Below are positions 52,173 through 61,713 of a DNA stretch of 64,000 nt, in pieces (positions within the stretch are counted from its first letter, which is position 1; the number at the start of each line of letters is the position of its first letter). The notes under the pieces were generated by a model that did no database searches, had not been told where the DNA came from, and worked only from the letters and a program-made list of their open reading frames with translations. This stretch comes from Lachnoclostridium sp. Marseille-P6806. Its GTDB lineage: Bacteria; Bacillota; Clostridia; Lachnospirales; Lachnospiraceae. Made by a program: the position numbers and the translations under genes. The stretch is taken from the NCBI RefSeq assembly GCF_900625025.1, contig NZ_LR130574.1, forward strand, positions 124,001 to 188,000. Direction: 5' to 3'.

Positions 52173-53576
52173 TCATCCATGCGCCGCCAGCCCCGGGTCA
52201 CCCGCACTGCGGGGATACCGCCTGCGGGAAAGTGCGGTACAGCCCTCATACCGCGCAAAGAAACTGTCATTATCCCGCGAGCTCTCCAGCGTCCACGCCG
52301 TCTCCGCAAGCGCCGGCAGGCTCGGATAGAGCAGCTGTCCCGCCGTTTCCAGATCAGGGATGTTCTCCGTCCAGAGCAGCCCTTCCAGTCCCTTAACCTG
52401 CTTCGCCTGTTCTTCATTCAGAAAATCCGGAACCGGGCCGCGCCTCAGAACCTCCCACGCATCGAAGTCACCATGGGGTCGGTTCAAATGACAAAACGAT
52501 ATATCGGAATTGATGATCTCTCCGCCCCGACCGGCAAATTCGGCAAGCTCCTCCTGCCCGCCGGAGCACAGCTGAACGATGAACTGCTTCGGTGAAAACG
52601 CACCGCCCCGAAGCGCCTCATTCCAGATCACGGGCCGCATGCCCCGCGCACGGAGACAGGCGCCGACACGCCCCACATACCAGCTCTGCAGCGCATCCTC
52701 ATCGAAAAGTCCCAGCTCCGCCATCCTCTGGCGGCAGTACGGGCACGCGCGCCACTGACTCTTTATTTCTGCATTTCCGCCAATATGAATTTCCTTCGCC
52801 GAAAAAAGCTCCGTGATCTCGTCGAGAACATCCATGAGAAAATCAAAGCATTCCTCTCTCCCGGCGCAGATCAGGTTCTCAAAGATGCCCCCTCCTGCCG
52901 CAACCGGGATCGAAAAACCTGTACAGCCGAGCTCTGGGTAAGCCGCAACAGCTGCGGTCGCGTGCCCCGGGATCCCGATCCCGGGGATGACCGCAACATT
53001 TCTCTCCGCGGCGAAACGCAGGAGCCGGCGTATCTGCGTCTTTGTGTAGAAGCCCCGGTATTCTGTATCCCCGGCTCCTCCCGTCCCTGTCTCTCCGTTT
53101 CCCCGGGAGGATTCCCCTCCGCTCCGCACCGATCCGATCTCATGGAGGCGCGGATATCTTCTGCTCTCTATGCGCCAGCCCTGATCATCCGCAAGATGCC
53201 AGTGGAAGCGGTTCAGCTTGAAAAAGGCCGCCGCGTCGATCAGCGTCATGACATCCGGCTCGGAAAAAAAGTGGCGCACACTGTCCAGCATGAAGCCCCG
53301 TTGCGGAAACCGCGGTGCATCCTCGATCCGGATACAGGGAATTTCGCCCGGAAACTGCACGCGGAGCTGCTCCAGCGTCCGCTCCGCATAGAAAAGACCG
53401 GGAGCCTCTCCCCGCATGACGATCTTCGACGGGGACAGCTCCAGAAAATAGGCCTCTGCGCCTCCGGGGAGAGATACGTTCTCCCGGTATATCCGCGCAT
53501 CCGGGGAGCAGCTCCCCGTGCCGGCAAATACCACCCGCACCGGCTTCGGAACCAGGTTCAGCGTAATATCTCTCAT
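52173..53576 (-). CDS. GH20-like protein with lost catalytic residues
   Basis: 467 residues, GH20 beta-hexosaminidase fold: GH20b-like N-terminal domain (1-85), then PRFPQRGFMLDSVRHFF, NRFHWHLADDQGWRIE and the TIM barrel. Active members use a neighbouring Asp-Glu pair in HxGGDE; here residues 264-270 read HIGGNAE, so Asp is Asn and Glu is Ala, with a Glu one residue later. The upstream PEIDMPGH motif is also changed to PGIGIPGH (197-204). Other substrate-binding residues such as WHLADDQ remain. There is no signal peptide. The start at 53576 has GGAG seven bases upstream. It is last in the importer-lacZ operon. It may be a glycan-binding or regulatory protein, or an enzyme with an altered mechanism. 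Confidence 0.85.
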   Translation of the reverse strand: MRDITLNLVPKPVRVVFAGTGSCSPDARIYRENVSLPGGAEAYFLELSPSKIVMRGEAPGLFYAERTLEQLRVQFPGEIPCIRIEDAPRFPQRGFMLDSVRHFFSEPDVMTLIDAAAFFKLNRFHWHLADDQGWRIESRRYPRLHEIGSVRSGGESSRGNGETGTGGAGDTEYRGFYTKTQIRRLLRFAAERNVAVIPGIGIPGHATAAVAAYPELGCTGFSIPVAAGGGIFENLICAGREECFDFLMDVLDEITELFSAKEIHIGGNAEIKSQWRACPYCRQRMAELGLFDEDALQSWYVGRVGACLRARGMRPVIWNEALRGGAFSPKQFIVQLCSGGQEELAEFAGRGGEIINSDISFCHLNRPHGDFDAWEVLRRGPVPDFLNEEQAKQVKGLEGLLWTENIPDLETAGQLLYPSLPALAETAWTLESSRDNDSFFARYEGCTALSRRRYPRSAGDPGLAAHG

Positions 53577-53645
53577 GATAAATCTCCATGACGGAACAAT
53601 CCGGGAGCTGCGAACCAACTTCCGCCCCGCAGCCCCCTTTTCTGC

Positions 53646-56600
53646 TCAGATTCCGCGGAACATGAACGCAAAGTGCAGAGCCTGTCCCGCAGGCAGCAGA
53701 TACTCCTCATGCGTCCGCGCCCCCCAGCTGTCGTCGCCGGCAATTCCCATCTGCATCATGGCACAGCGGACAACCGTGTGAAACACCCGCGGCAGCTCAT
53801 AGGAATGGTGCGCCTCCTCAAGCTGCTCCGGCGTGTAGGGAATCGCGGAAAATTCCATACTGTCTCCCGCAAAAAACATTCCCCTCCCTCGGCGATCCGT
53901 CACCTTCGCCCAGCGGACGCCGGTACGGTTTCCTGTCTCCTGAGGGACGAGATAGGGCTCCATGTTCTCCTGAGCCGTGCGGGTGAAAATGCCAAGCCTC
54001 GCACCGTGGTTCCGGTCACAGTAATTTTCTTCCGGTCCAAGACCATACCACGTCACGCGATCATAATCCGCATTGAGACGGAACTGAAAGCCGAATGACG
54101 GCATCGGAGGAAGCCCAGGTGCCGGCTCGCAGTCTATCGAAACCCGCACCGCGCCGTCGCCGGTCACCCGATAGGTGATGTAGGCGACACTCCGGGGCGC
54201 GCTCTCCAGAAACACACGGAACGCAACGTCCACATAGCTGTCCGTTTGCACAAGCTTCGGATAGTCTCCGTACTTCAGATATTTTTCAAACTCACCTGCA
54301 TACTCTGCCGGGACCGGACCCTGATAGAGGCTCGCCAGCTTCCACACACCGTACCTGGCCGCCATGCGGTTGCCTGCATCATTGTCTGTCGGCGCCCGCC
54401 AGAAATCCGGCCTCGGGACAAACTCGATCAGTTCCCTCCCGCCATAGCGGTAGGAAACGATGCCGTTCTGATTTCTGCCAAAAAGCACGGAGAAGTTTTC
54501 TCCCCGGACACCGATGTTCAGAACGCCGTTCACAACCGTAAGAGAGCCGCCGTCTCCTGCCTCCTGCACGCCGGAATAGCAGCTCTCTCTCTCCGGGGTT
54601 TCCCGCAGCACCTCCGCCAAGGCCTCCTCTGCTCCGGTTCCCACCGTGTAGACTCCCTGTCCGAACGCCAGCTCATAGCCGGCCTCTGCCCACGGCGTGC
54701 TCTCCCGCAGGCGAAACGAAACCGTCACCGCATATTCCCCATCTGCGGTCTGCACCGGGAACGGCAGCGGATAGCTCTCCTCCGAGAGCGGCGGAACATG
54801 CGTCGCAAGCGGTGCGCGGCGGATCACCCGCCCGTTTCGTTCCAGCGTCGCAACGCAGTCAAAGCGATCGGTGCCGACAAAGAGATTCTTGTTAATGATA
54901 CGCACGGAGCTGTTTTCAACCTCAGCGCATATGCTCTGATAATTGAATTTCACCTCCTGCATCTTGGCATAGGGACGCCTCTGCGAATTCACGATGCCGT
55001 TCCCCGAGAAGTTATAATCGGTCGGCCGCTCTCCGCAGTCCCCGCCGTATGCCTGGAACTCCTCTCCGTAGCGGTTCCTGCGCCGTACCGCCTGATCAAT
55101 AAAATCCCAGATGAAGCCGCCCTGATAGCGGGGCTCCCGTTCCTCCAGCTCGATATATCTGTGCATCGCGCCGTTCGAATTCCCCATGGAGTGCGTGTAC
55201 TCACAGAGTATCAGGGGACGATCGGTGTGCTCGCGCAGAAACGCTTCGATCTTCGGAACCGGCGTATACATTTGGGAATACATATCGGACATCTCAGGAT
55301 GGCGGGGATCATGGTCAATCCCCTCGTTGTGCACAAGACGATCCGGATCCTGTTCCCGGAAAAAATCCGCCATCGCCGAAATGACGGTTCCTCCGTAGGA
55401 TTCATTGCCGCAGGACCAAATTACGATGGCCGGGTGGTTCTTATCCCTCTGGTAACAGGAATTGACACGGTCAAGCAGCATATCCATATATTCCGGCCGG
55501 TCCCCGGGGACGATCTCCGCCTCCGTGATTCGCCCCCGCATCATCGCATCCCAGGAACCGTGGCTCTCCATGTTGCTCTCCGCAATCATATAGAGGCCGT
55601 ATTCGTCGCAGAGCCTGTAGATCATCGAAGCGTCCGGATAATGACAGGTGCGCACTGCGTTGATATTATTGCGCTTCATCGTGATAATGTCCGAGATCAC
55701 GTCCTCCCGCACCACCGCACGTCCACGGTCGCAGGAAAACTCATGCCGGTTCACGCCGCGGAATACAATTCTCTTTCCATTGATGCACATGAGACCGTTC
55801 TTCATTTCAAAGCGGCGGAAGCCGACCTTTTCCCGGATCACTTCGGTCTGCGCACCTCCGCTGTCGCTGATGGCAAGCGTCAGCTCATAGAGATACGGCT
55901 CCTCGGCACTCCAGCGAAACGGTTCTTTCACCTCCAGGGCAATGCGCGTCTCCGTGCTCCCCTCCGCGACGACCGTTCCCTCCGCATCGCGCAGCGTGTA
56001 AGCGCATTTCCCGGGGCGGTTTCCGTAATCAAGCGTCACCTCAAGCCTGCCGTCACGGTAATGTTCATCCAGAAGCGCCCGGATACGCAGATCATAGACG
56101 TCCGCCGCCGGCCTCGTGAACAGGTAGACCTCACGGAAAATGCCGGAAAAGCGATAAAAATCCTGATCCTCCAGCCAGCTCGACGCCGTCCATTTGAACA
56201 CCCGGACGGCGAGCTTGTTTCTCCCGGTCCGGATGTAGGACGTCAGGTCAAATTCGGAGGGCGTGAAGCTGTCCTCGCTGTAGCCGACATACTCTCCGTT
56301 CAGCCAGAGAGCAAAGCCGCTCTCCACCCCCTGAAACGAAATGAATACGGGCCCGCTGCCGAAGCTCTCCGGAACCTCGAAATACCGGACATAGCTGCCG
56401 ACCGGATTGAAGCGCTCCGGAATCTGTCCCGGCACGATGTCCTCGCTCCCGTCCCACGGATACTGAACGTTGATATAGGCCGGGACATCGTAGCCCTCCA
56501 TCTGCATGTGAGCGGGCACACGGATGCTGTCCCAGCCGCTGCAGTCAAAACTGTCTTTCTCAAAGCCCCGGATCGCAGACACCGGGTTCGGCGCGTAGGA

Positions 56601-56771
56601 AAACCGCCAAAGACCGTTCAGCGAATACCGGAAGCTCCCTTCTTTCCCCTCGCCTTCCCCAGGCAGAAGCGCCTCATGGTCCGAATGGGCCGGCAGAACA
56701 TTCTGCTTATAGACCCGCGGATCTCTCACTATGTTGAAATCAAAAGTCTGCTTTATCATGTTCAAATCCAT
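53646..56771 (-). CDS. lacZ: GH2 beta-galactosidase
   Basis: 1041 residues, the full LacZ length. Order: N-terminal sugar-binding domain (NGLWRFSY, WLNGEYVGYSEDSFTPSEFD), immunoglobulin-like domain, TIM barrel with the acid/base Glu in WSCGNES and the nucleophile in LILCEYTHSMGN, and the C-terminal beta-sandwich domains (LGPEENYCDRN near the end). FRGVNRHEF carries a conserved metal/substrate region. No signal peptide, so it works in the cytoplasm on imported galactosides. The ATG at 56771 has GGGGAG almost adjacent; ATG at 56759 is a possible alternative. It follows the MalG-type permease by 43 bases in the operon. Confidence 0.94.
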   Translation of the reverse strand: MDLNMIKQTFDFNIVRDPRVYKQNVLPAHSDHEALLPGEGEGKEGSFRYSLNGLWRFSYAPNPVSAIRGFEKDSFDCSGWDSIRVPAHMQMEGYDVPAYINVQYPWDGSEDIVPGQIPERFNPVGSYVRYFEVPESFGSGPVFISFQGVESGFALWLNGEYVGYSEDSFTPSEFDLTSYIRTGRNKLAVRVFKWTASSWLEDQDFYRFSGIFREVYLFTRPAADVYDLRIRALLDEHYRDGRLEVTLDYGNRPGKCAYTLRDAEGTVVAEGSTETRIALEVKEPFRWSAEEPYLYELTLAISDSGGAQTEVIREKVGFRRFEMKNGLMCINGKRIVFRGVNRHEFSCDRGRAVVREDVISDIITMKRNNINAVRTCHYPDASMIYRLCDEYGLYMIAESNMESHGSWDAMMRGRITEAEIVPGDRPEYMDMLLDRVNSCYQRDKNHPAIVIWSCGNESYGGTVISAMADFFREQDPDRLVHNEGIDHDPRHPEMSDMYSQMYTPVPKIEAFLREHTDRPLILCEYTHSMGNSNGAMHRYIELEEREPRYQGGFIWDFIDQAVRRRNRYGEEFQAYGGDCGERPTDYNFSGNGIVNSQRRPYAKMQEVKFNYQSICAEVENSSVRIINKNLFVGTDRFDCVATLERNGRVIRRAPLATHVPPLSEESYPLPFPVQTADGEYAVTVSFRLRESTPWAEAGYELAFGQGVYTVGTGAEEALAEVLRETPERESCYSGVQEAGDGGSLTVVNGVLNIGVRGENFSVLFGRNQNGIVSYRYGGRELIEFVPRPDFWRAPTDNDAGNRMAARYGVWKLASLYQGPVPAEYAGEFEKYLKYGDYPKLVQTDSYVDVAFRVFLESAPRSVAYITYRVTGDGAVRVSIDCEPAPGLPPMPSFGFQFRLNADYDRVTWYGLGPEENYCDRNHGARLGIFTRTAQENMEPYLVPQETGNRTGVRWAKVTDRRGRGMFFAGDSMEFSAIPYTPEQLEEAHHSYELPRVFHTVVRCAMMQMGIAGDDSWGARTHEEYLLPAGQALHFAFMFRGI

Positions 56772-56814
56772 ACTCCCCGCCGCGCTCTTCGCGGCATCTG
56801 CGCCTGCCCGGGCG

Positions 56815-57633
56815 TCAGCCCTTTACCGCGCCCATGATTCCGTTTGTGAAGCTCTTCTGCAGTCCGAAGAAAATAATCGCCGTCGGGAGTGTGCAGATCA
56901 GAACTCCGAGCATCAGCATACCATAATCCACAGTATACCCTCCCAGCAGGTTTGCCACCAGCATCGGCATCGTAGTCGAATTGTTATCCTGAAAAATTAC
57001 CTTCGGCCACATATAGCTGTTCCACGAGTTCATAAACGTGACCGTGACGGCCGCTCCGTAGGTCGCCTTCATTGTCGGCACGAACATGCGCAGAAAGATC
57101 CCTGTCTCCGAGAGCCCGTCCACGCGGGACGCCTCGATGATCTCCACCGGAAAGCTCCGCGCCGCCTGCCGGAACATCATGATGAGGAACGGCGTCGCTA
57201 CGGAGGGAAGCACGAAGGCCATGTAGCGGTTGACCATGTGCCAGCCCGAGAACATGCGGAACAGAGGAATCATAATCGCCACAAAGGGGAGCATCATCGC
57301 GAGAAGAAGCACCGAAAACAGAGCGTCCTTTGCCCGATCATGATAAATCTCAAAGCCATAGCCCGCGACAGAGCAGACCGCCATGGCGAGAAAGGTCTGC
57401 ACGATGGCATTGCGGAACGAATTGATCAACGCCCGGAAGAGATCCTGCTGCAACAGAATCGAGCGGAAGTTTTCCGCGAGATACAGACCGGGAAGCATGC
57501 GCCCCCTGACGACGTCAAGACTGTTGTTCGTGGCCGACGACGCCATCCAGTAAAGCGGAAAAACACAGACCGCCGAAATGACGATCAGAAACAGATATAC
57601 CGCTGCTTTTTGCCCCTTAGTCACGCTTATCAC
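56815..57633 (-). CDS. Carbohydrate ABC transporter permease, MalG type (lacZ operon)
   Basis: 272 residues, six membrane segments and the EAA loop FPVEIIEASRVDGLSETGIFLRMFVP. It ends GIMGAVKG, typical for MalG relatives. Start codons GTG at 57633 and GTG at 57624 are both possible; either overlaps the end of the MalF-type gene. It forms the channel for the importer whose cargo probably feeds the GH2 enzyme. Confidence 0.93.
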   Translation of the reverse strand: MISVTKGQKAAVYLFLIVISAVCVFPLYWMASSATNNSLDVVRGRMLPGLYLAENFRSILLQQDLFRALINSFRNAIVQTFLAMAVCSVAGYGFEIYHDRAKDALFSVLLLAMMLPFVAIMIPLFRMFSGWHMVNRYMAFVLPSVATPFLIMMFRQAARSFPVEIIEASRVDGLSETGIFLRMFVPTMKATYGAAVTVTFMNSWNSYMWPKVIFQDNNSTTMPMLVANLLGGYTVDYGMLMLGVLICTLPTAIIFFGLQKSFTNGIMGAVKG

Positions 57634-58501
57634 CCACTTTCATCTGAATAAACGACAGGACGGCAATCATCACCAGAATCACGACCGACACCGCCGCCGC
57701 ATAGCTGAAATTCGGACTCTGTACAAAGGAGGTGTTGTAAATATAGTGCGACATGGTCATGGTTTCCCGGCCCGGGCCGCCGTTTGTCAGGTTCACCGAC
57801 TCGTCGAAAAGCTGAAGCGTCCCGCTGATGGACATGATCGCCGTCATGAGTATCGTCGGCCGCAGAAGAGGCACCGTAATATGGCGGAACGAGGCGAACA
57901 CCGAGGCTCCGTCGATCTTGGCCGACTCATAGAGCGCATAGTCGATGCTCTGCATCCCCGCAAGGTAAAAAACCATGTTGTAGCCGGTCCAGCGCCAGAC
58001 GAGCGCAATGATGATCACGGCCCGGGCCGCCGTGCCGCTTTGAAACCAGCCCACCGGCGCCATGCCGACGCCGCGGAGCATCGTGTTCACAAAGCCGTCG
58101 TTGGCGAACATCGAGCGAAAAATCATCGAGTAGGAGACCAGCGAGGTCGCGCAGGGAAGAAAAATCATCGTGCGGAACAGACCGCGGAAGCGCAGACTCC
58201 GGTTGTTCAGAACAGACGCCAGTATCAGCGCCAGCAGCAGCATGATCGGAACCTGAATGATAAGATAGACGAACGTATTTCTCATCGTCTGAAAGAACAC
58301 CCGATCCTTGAGTATCCGTGTATAGTTTGCAAAGCCGTTCCAGCTCAGATTCTGCCCTACGCCCCTGTGGAGCGACAGAATGAACGCCTGCAGCATCGGG
58401 TAAAAGCTGAACAGGAAGATAAACGCCGTCGCCGGGATCACAAAAAACCAGCCGGTCAGCAGCTTCTTTTTCTGTAAGGTAAGACCCTTTTTCCGATTCA
58501 T
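57617..58501 (-). CDS. Carbohydrate ABC transporter permease, MalF type (lacZ operon)
   Basis: 294 residues with six membrane segments and the EAA loop YALYESAKIDGASVFASFRHITVP. The start at 58501 (MNRKKG) has GGAGG four bases upstream. A large GC-rich hairpin at 58521-58566 separates it from the binding-protein gene, as in the first importer operon. Confidence 0.93.
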   Translation of the reverse strand: MNRKKGLTLQKKKLLTGWFFVIPATAFIFLFSFYPMLQAFILSLHRGVGQNLSWNGFANYTRILKDRVFFQTMRNTFVYLIIQVPIMLLLALILASVLNNRSLRFRGLFRTMIFLPCATSLVSYSMIFRSMFANDGFVNTMLRGVGMAPVGWFQSGTAARAVIIIALVWRWTGYNMVFYLAGMQSIDYALYESAKIDGASVFASFRHITVPLLRPTILMTAIMSISGTLQLFDESVNLTNGGPGRETMTMSHYIYNTSFVQSPNFSYAAAVSVVILVMIAVLSFIQMKVGDKRD

Positions 58502-58520
58502 GGAACCTCCGCTTTCCAAA

Positions 58521-58566
58521 ACAGGAGCCCAGCGCTGCGCGCCTGCGCGCGCAGATAAGCTCCTGT
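58521..58566 (-). other. Nested hairpin between binding protein and permease (lacZ operon)
   Basis: ACAGGAGC (58521-58528) pairs with GCTCCTGT (58559-58566), and inside it CTGCGCGC (58535-58542) pairs with GCGCGCAG (58547-58554). No T run follows on the minus strand, so stabilisation of the upstream message is more likely than full termination. Confidence 0.6.
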
Positions 58567-58603
58567 CCCCATGATCTGTGTCGTTTTTGCGGACAGCCGG
58601 TTC

Positions 58604-59980
58604 TCAGCCGCCCATATTGAACTCTACGGTATCCTGCGCCGTCTGCAGCTCGGCCTCGAGATCCGCGCCGCTCTGGATCACATTGGAGAGGGCCACGCCG
58701 ACCGCGTCGCGGGCGTCGTAGTAATATGCCCCGGTGATGTTGGACGGAACCTTTCCCGCAAAGTCGATGATCTTGCTGTAAATCGCATCGCCGCCGAAGA
58801 AGTCCTGCGGCTTGCTGTAAACATCCGAATCGCCCGCCGGCAGATAGGTCGCGATAGCGCCGGAGGAGGGAAGGATAGCCTCATAGAACTCTACGTTGGA
58901 GCCGAACGTTCCGTTAAGGAAATCGATCGCCAGCTCCTTATTTTTCGTCGCCGTGCAGACAGCCCACGAGGAGCCGCCGTTGTTGGAGTAATTGACCGCT
59001 CCGGTCACTCCGTCCAGGCGCGGCATATTGGTGATTGCCCACTTTCCGGACTGATCCGTCGCCGCCGTGATGGAGCCGATGATCCAGCAGCCGTTCACAA
59101 CGCCGGATACCGTCCCGTTCTGTATGGAAGCGATATACTGATCCCAGTCCGTCACCTCCACGAGGACGCCCGCCTCCACCATCTGGCGATAGTAGTCCAG
59201 CGCTTTCAGAAGCTGTTCGTTGCCCACGATATTGACCGTTCCGTCCTCCTTGAAGAGAGACGCCCCGCAGGACTGCAGCATCTCCATAATAAGATCGGGC
59301 GAGCCGGACTGCGAGGTAATCAGCGGGTTGCCGGTCGCCTCCTTGACCTTTTTGCCGAGCTCAATATACTGATCCCATGTGATATCGGTGAAATCGTCGA
59401 CACTCAGCCCGGCCTGCTCCAGATAATCCGTCCGGTACGCCGCGATGACCGCGCCGTTGTCAAAGGGCACGCCGTAATTCTTTCCGTCCTTTGTGGAGTA
59501 AGCGCGCTTGCCCTCTCCGAATTTGGAGAAATCGATGCCGGAATCCGTGAGGTCCGTGAAAACCTCCGGGAAGTTCGTCATGTACTTCTGATAGGAGTTG
59601 TCCTGCATGAGGAAAATATCCGGCAGCGTGGAGAGATCGCCCGAGGAGGCCGCCGTCGTGATCTTCGTCTCGATATCGTCCGAGAGCACCTCGACCACAT
59701 TCAGCTTGAAGTCCGGGTGATCTTTCTGATAGAACTTCTCCGCCTCTTTCATCGCATAGATATTAAACGCAGGATCCCACGTCCACACCGTCAGGGAATT
59801 GGCGTCCGCGCTGGCGCCCGCCGTCTCCTCCGCCACGCTCTCCTCTGTCTCCGCGGCCGCAGTGTCTTCCGGTGCGGCGGATGCCGGCGCCGTTCCTCCT
59901 GCTCCGGCACTGCCGCAGCCTGCAAGCGCCGATGCCGCCATCACGCCCGCCAGAACGGCCGCTGCTATTTTTCTGTTCAT
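58604..59980 (-). CDS. Sugar-binding lipoprotein (lacZ operon)
   Basis: 458 residues. Signal peptide with lipobox ASALAGC, an Ala/Glu/Thr linker of about 40 residues, then a type 1 solute-binding fold (LTVWTWDPAFNIYAMKEAEKF, GKNYGVPFDNGAVIAAYRTD). The start at 59980 is chosen because AAGGAGG lies six bases upstream; ATGs at 60010 and 60031 have none. First gene of the importer-lacZ-GH20 operon. The ligand is inferred to be a galactoside or hexosamine-containing oligosaccharide. Confidence 0.93.
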   Translation of the reverse strand: MNRKIAAAVLAGVMAASALAGCGSAGAGGTAPASAAPEDTAAAETEESVAEETAGASADANSLTVWTWDPAFNIYAMKEAEKFYQKDHPDFKLNVVEVLSDDIETKITTAASSGDLSTLPDIFLMQDNSYQKYMTNFPEVFTDLTDSGIDFSKFGEGKRAYSTKDGKNYGVPFDNGAVIAAYRTDYLEQAGLSVDDFTDITWDQYIELGKKVKEATGNPLITSQSGSPDLIMEMLQSCGASLFKEDGTVNIVGNEQLLKALDYYRQMVEAGVLVEVTDWDQYIASIQNGTVSGVVNGCWIIGSITAATDQSGKWAITNMPRLDGVTGAVNYSNNGGSSWAVCTATKNKELAIDFLNGTFGSNVEFYEAILPSSGAIATYLPAGDSDVYSKPQDFFGGDAIYSKIIDFAGKVPSNITGAYYYDARDAVGVALSNVIQSGADLEAELQTAQDTVEFNMGG

Positions 59981-60061
59981 CGCTGTCCTCCTTGAAAATG
60001 TTTTGTTCATTTCCGTTCCCTGGAGCGTCATGTTGTTCCGGCTATTTTTTATATTTTAGCT

Positions 60062-60123
60062 GCTTTTTCGCTCCGCTTTTTATGAACTATGTATATTTTA
60101 TATCACATGGAAAGCGAAAAAGC
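60062..60123. promoter_or_regulatory. Inverted repeat around the probable promoter of the lacZ importer operon
   Basis: GCTTTTTCGCT (60062-60072) and AGCGAAAAAGC (60113-60123) are perfect 11-base inverted repeats around 40 A+T-rich bases. On the minus strand the enclosed part contains TGATATAAA (60105 to 60097), an extended -10 element without a good -35. TTTATGAAC occurs at 60078-60086 and again at 60130-60138. The 214-base gap to the third importer operon has no terminator that I can see. Confidence 0.45.
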
Positions 60124-60194
60124 TTGCATTTATGAACATATTATGATTATTTTCAACCATATATTAACTGCCTGCGATAATACCGCCTGCTCCG

Positions 60195-61628
60195 TCACCG
60201 ATCCGCCAGCGCGGCTTTCATTGCCGCATCCTCCTCTTCTCCGATCTGCTTTCCGTCCTTCTCCAGACCGAACAGCTCCGTCATGCAGTGTTTGTGCACC
60301 TCCGTGACCGAAGCCGGCAGATACTGATCGTACCAGAGCTGAACATTCGATGCGTTGAAGAAAACATCCGCAAACGTCTTCATATTGGGATCGTCCACCT
60401 GATCCGCAAAGCCTTCTATGGACGGGATGGTGGCATTTTCCATCTGCTTTTTATTGTAGATGTCATCATTGTAATACTGTGTCGCAAGAACATAGCAGGC
60501 CTCAAGCTTCTCCTGGTCCACGGAGCCGTCAGATTTCCAGCAGTTGAAAGAAAAACCGTTTCCGATCGCCGTTCCCACCTCGACATTCTGCGGAACGCCC
60601 TTTGCTTCCGCCTCGGCATCCTTCGGGAAAGGCATGACGCCGATGTTCGCCTCATACCACTCCTTGTTATCGGTCGCAATGGATCTGCACTGCCACGACC
60701 CCTGCAGCATCATGGCGCAGGTATTGTCATACAGAAGCTGTCTGTCCTGTCCGTCGTCCGTGCTCAGGCTGTTGACGCCGTCCGGAAAGTACCCCTTTTT
60801 CACCCAGTCCTGAATCTTATCGGACGCCCAGATAAACGCCTCAGAGGTAAAGCTCCCCCCGTTTTCCTGCATATAGGCCGCATTGAACTCATCATTGCCG
60901 GAATGACGCGCCACCAGATACATATAGTACATAGAACCGGTCCACTGCGAAGCATTTGCCAGAGAAAACGGCGTGTAGCCGGCGTCTTTCAGTGTCTGGC
61001 AGACCTTCTCCAGCTCATCTATGGTCTCCGGCGCCTTATCGATTCCGACATTCTCGAAAATTGTTTTGTTGTAGAAAATTCCGCAGCCCGAGAGCCCTCC
61101 ATACGGGATGGCGAGGAGCTTTCCGTCATAAGACGCCTGCGCCGCGGCGGCATCGATAAACGCGGGATGGTCGTACGTGTTATACAGCTCCGTCAAATCG
61201 TTGACAAAGCCGGATCGATAATACTCCGCCATCGGTCCGCCGCCCCAGTGCATGTACATATCCGGCGCCTGCCCGGAGGACATGGCGACAACCAGCTGCT
61301 GCTTGTAGTTGTCGTTCTGCATGTGCGTCTGCTCGACGGTGATGTTCGGATAATCCTTCATAAAGCGCTGCACGGCGTCCTCCTGAATGTCCTTCGTAGG
61401 AGATTCCGTCGCGATATCCCAGAGCTTGATGGTCAGCGGCGCTTCCGTAAGCCTGGGGAGATTCTTTCCGTCCGTCGCTTTCCCGGATGTCTCTGCGGTT
61501 TCCGCGCCCGCCTCCGCCGGAGCGGCCTCCCCGCTCCCGCCGGAACCCGTTCCGGACGCTCCGCAGCCCGCCAGCAGGGCTCCGGCAGTCACAACAGCAA
61601 GAACAGCAGACAACAATCTTTTTTTCAT
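60195..61628 (-). CDS. Sugar-binding lipoprotein of the third importer operon
   Basis: 477 residues. Signal peptide with lipobox AGALLAGC, Gly/Ser/Ala/Glu-rich linker, and a type 1 binding fold (LTIKLWDIATESP, MYMHWGGGPMAEYY, IPYGGLSGCGIFYN). AAAGGA lies a few bases before the ATG at 61628. Unlike the other two operons, here the binding protein is the last gene. No enzymes lie beside it, so the ligand is undefined. Confidence 0.92.
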   Translation of the reverse strand: MKKRLLSAVLAVVTAGALLAGCGASGTGSGGSGEAAPAEAGAETAETSGKATDGKNLPRLTEAPLTIKLWDIATESPTKDIQEDAVQRFMKDYPNITVEQTHMQNDNYKQQLVVAMSSGQAPDMYMHWGGGPMAEYYRSGFVNDLTELYNTYDHPAFIDAAAAQASYDGKLLAIPYGGLSGCGIFYNKTIFENVGIDKAPETIDELEKVCQTLKDAGYTPFSLANASQWTGSMYYMYLVARHSGNDEFNAAYMQENGGSFTSEAFIWASDKIQDWVKKGYFPDGVNSLSTDDGQDRQLLYDNTCAMMLQGSWQCRSIATDNKEWYEANIGVMPFPKDAEAEAKGVPQNVEVGTAIGNGFSFNCWKSDGSVDQEKLEACYVLATQYYNDDIYNKKQMENATIPSIEGFADQVDDPNMKTFADVFFNASNVQLWYDQYLPASVTEVHKHCMTELFGLEKDGKQIGEEEDAAMKAALADR

Positions 61629-61713
61629 AGCTTCCTTTCCGCCCACCGTTCCTGGGCAGGCACTGCGGGAAGAACACCGCGGACCGCAGCGTCTCCGACC
61701 GCTGTTATATGGT

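Noticed and set aside
52470-52500. A GGTTCAAAT stretch resembling a tRNA T loop
   Set aside because: It lies inside the GH20-like coding sequence and no acceptor or anticodon stems can be formed around it; no tRNA or rRNA genes were seen in the window.
54246-56837. An 863-codon open frame on the plus strand
   Set aside because: It is antisense to the GH2 beta-galactosidase gene, with no recognisable domains or ribosome binding site.
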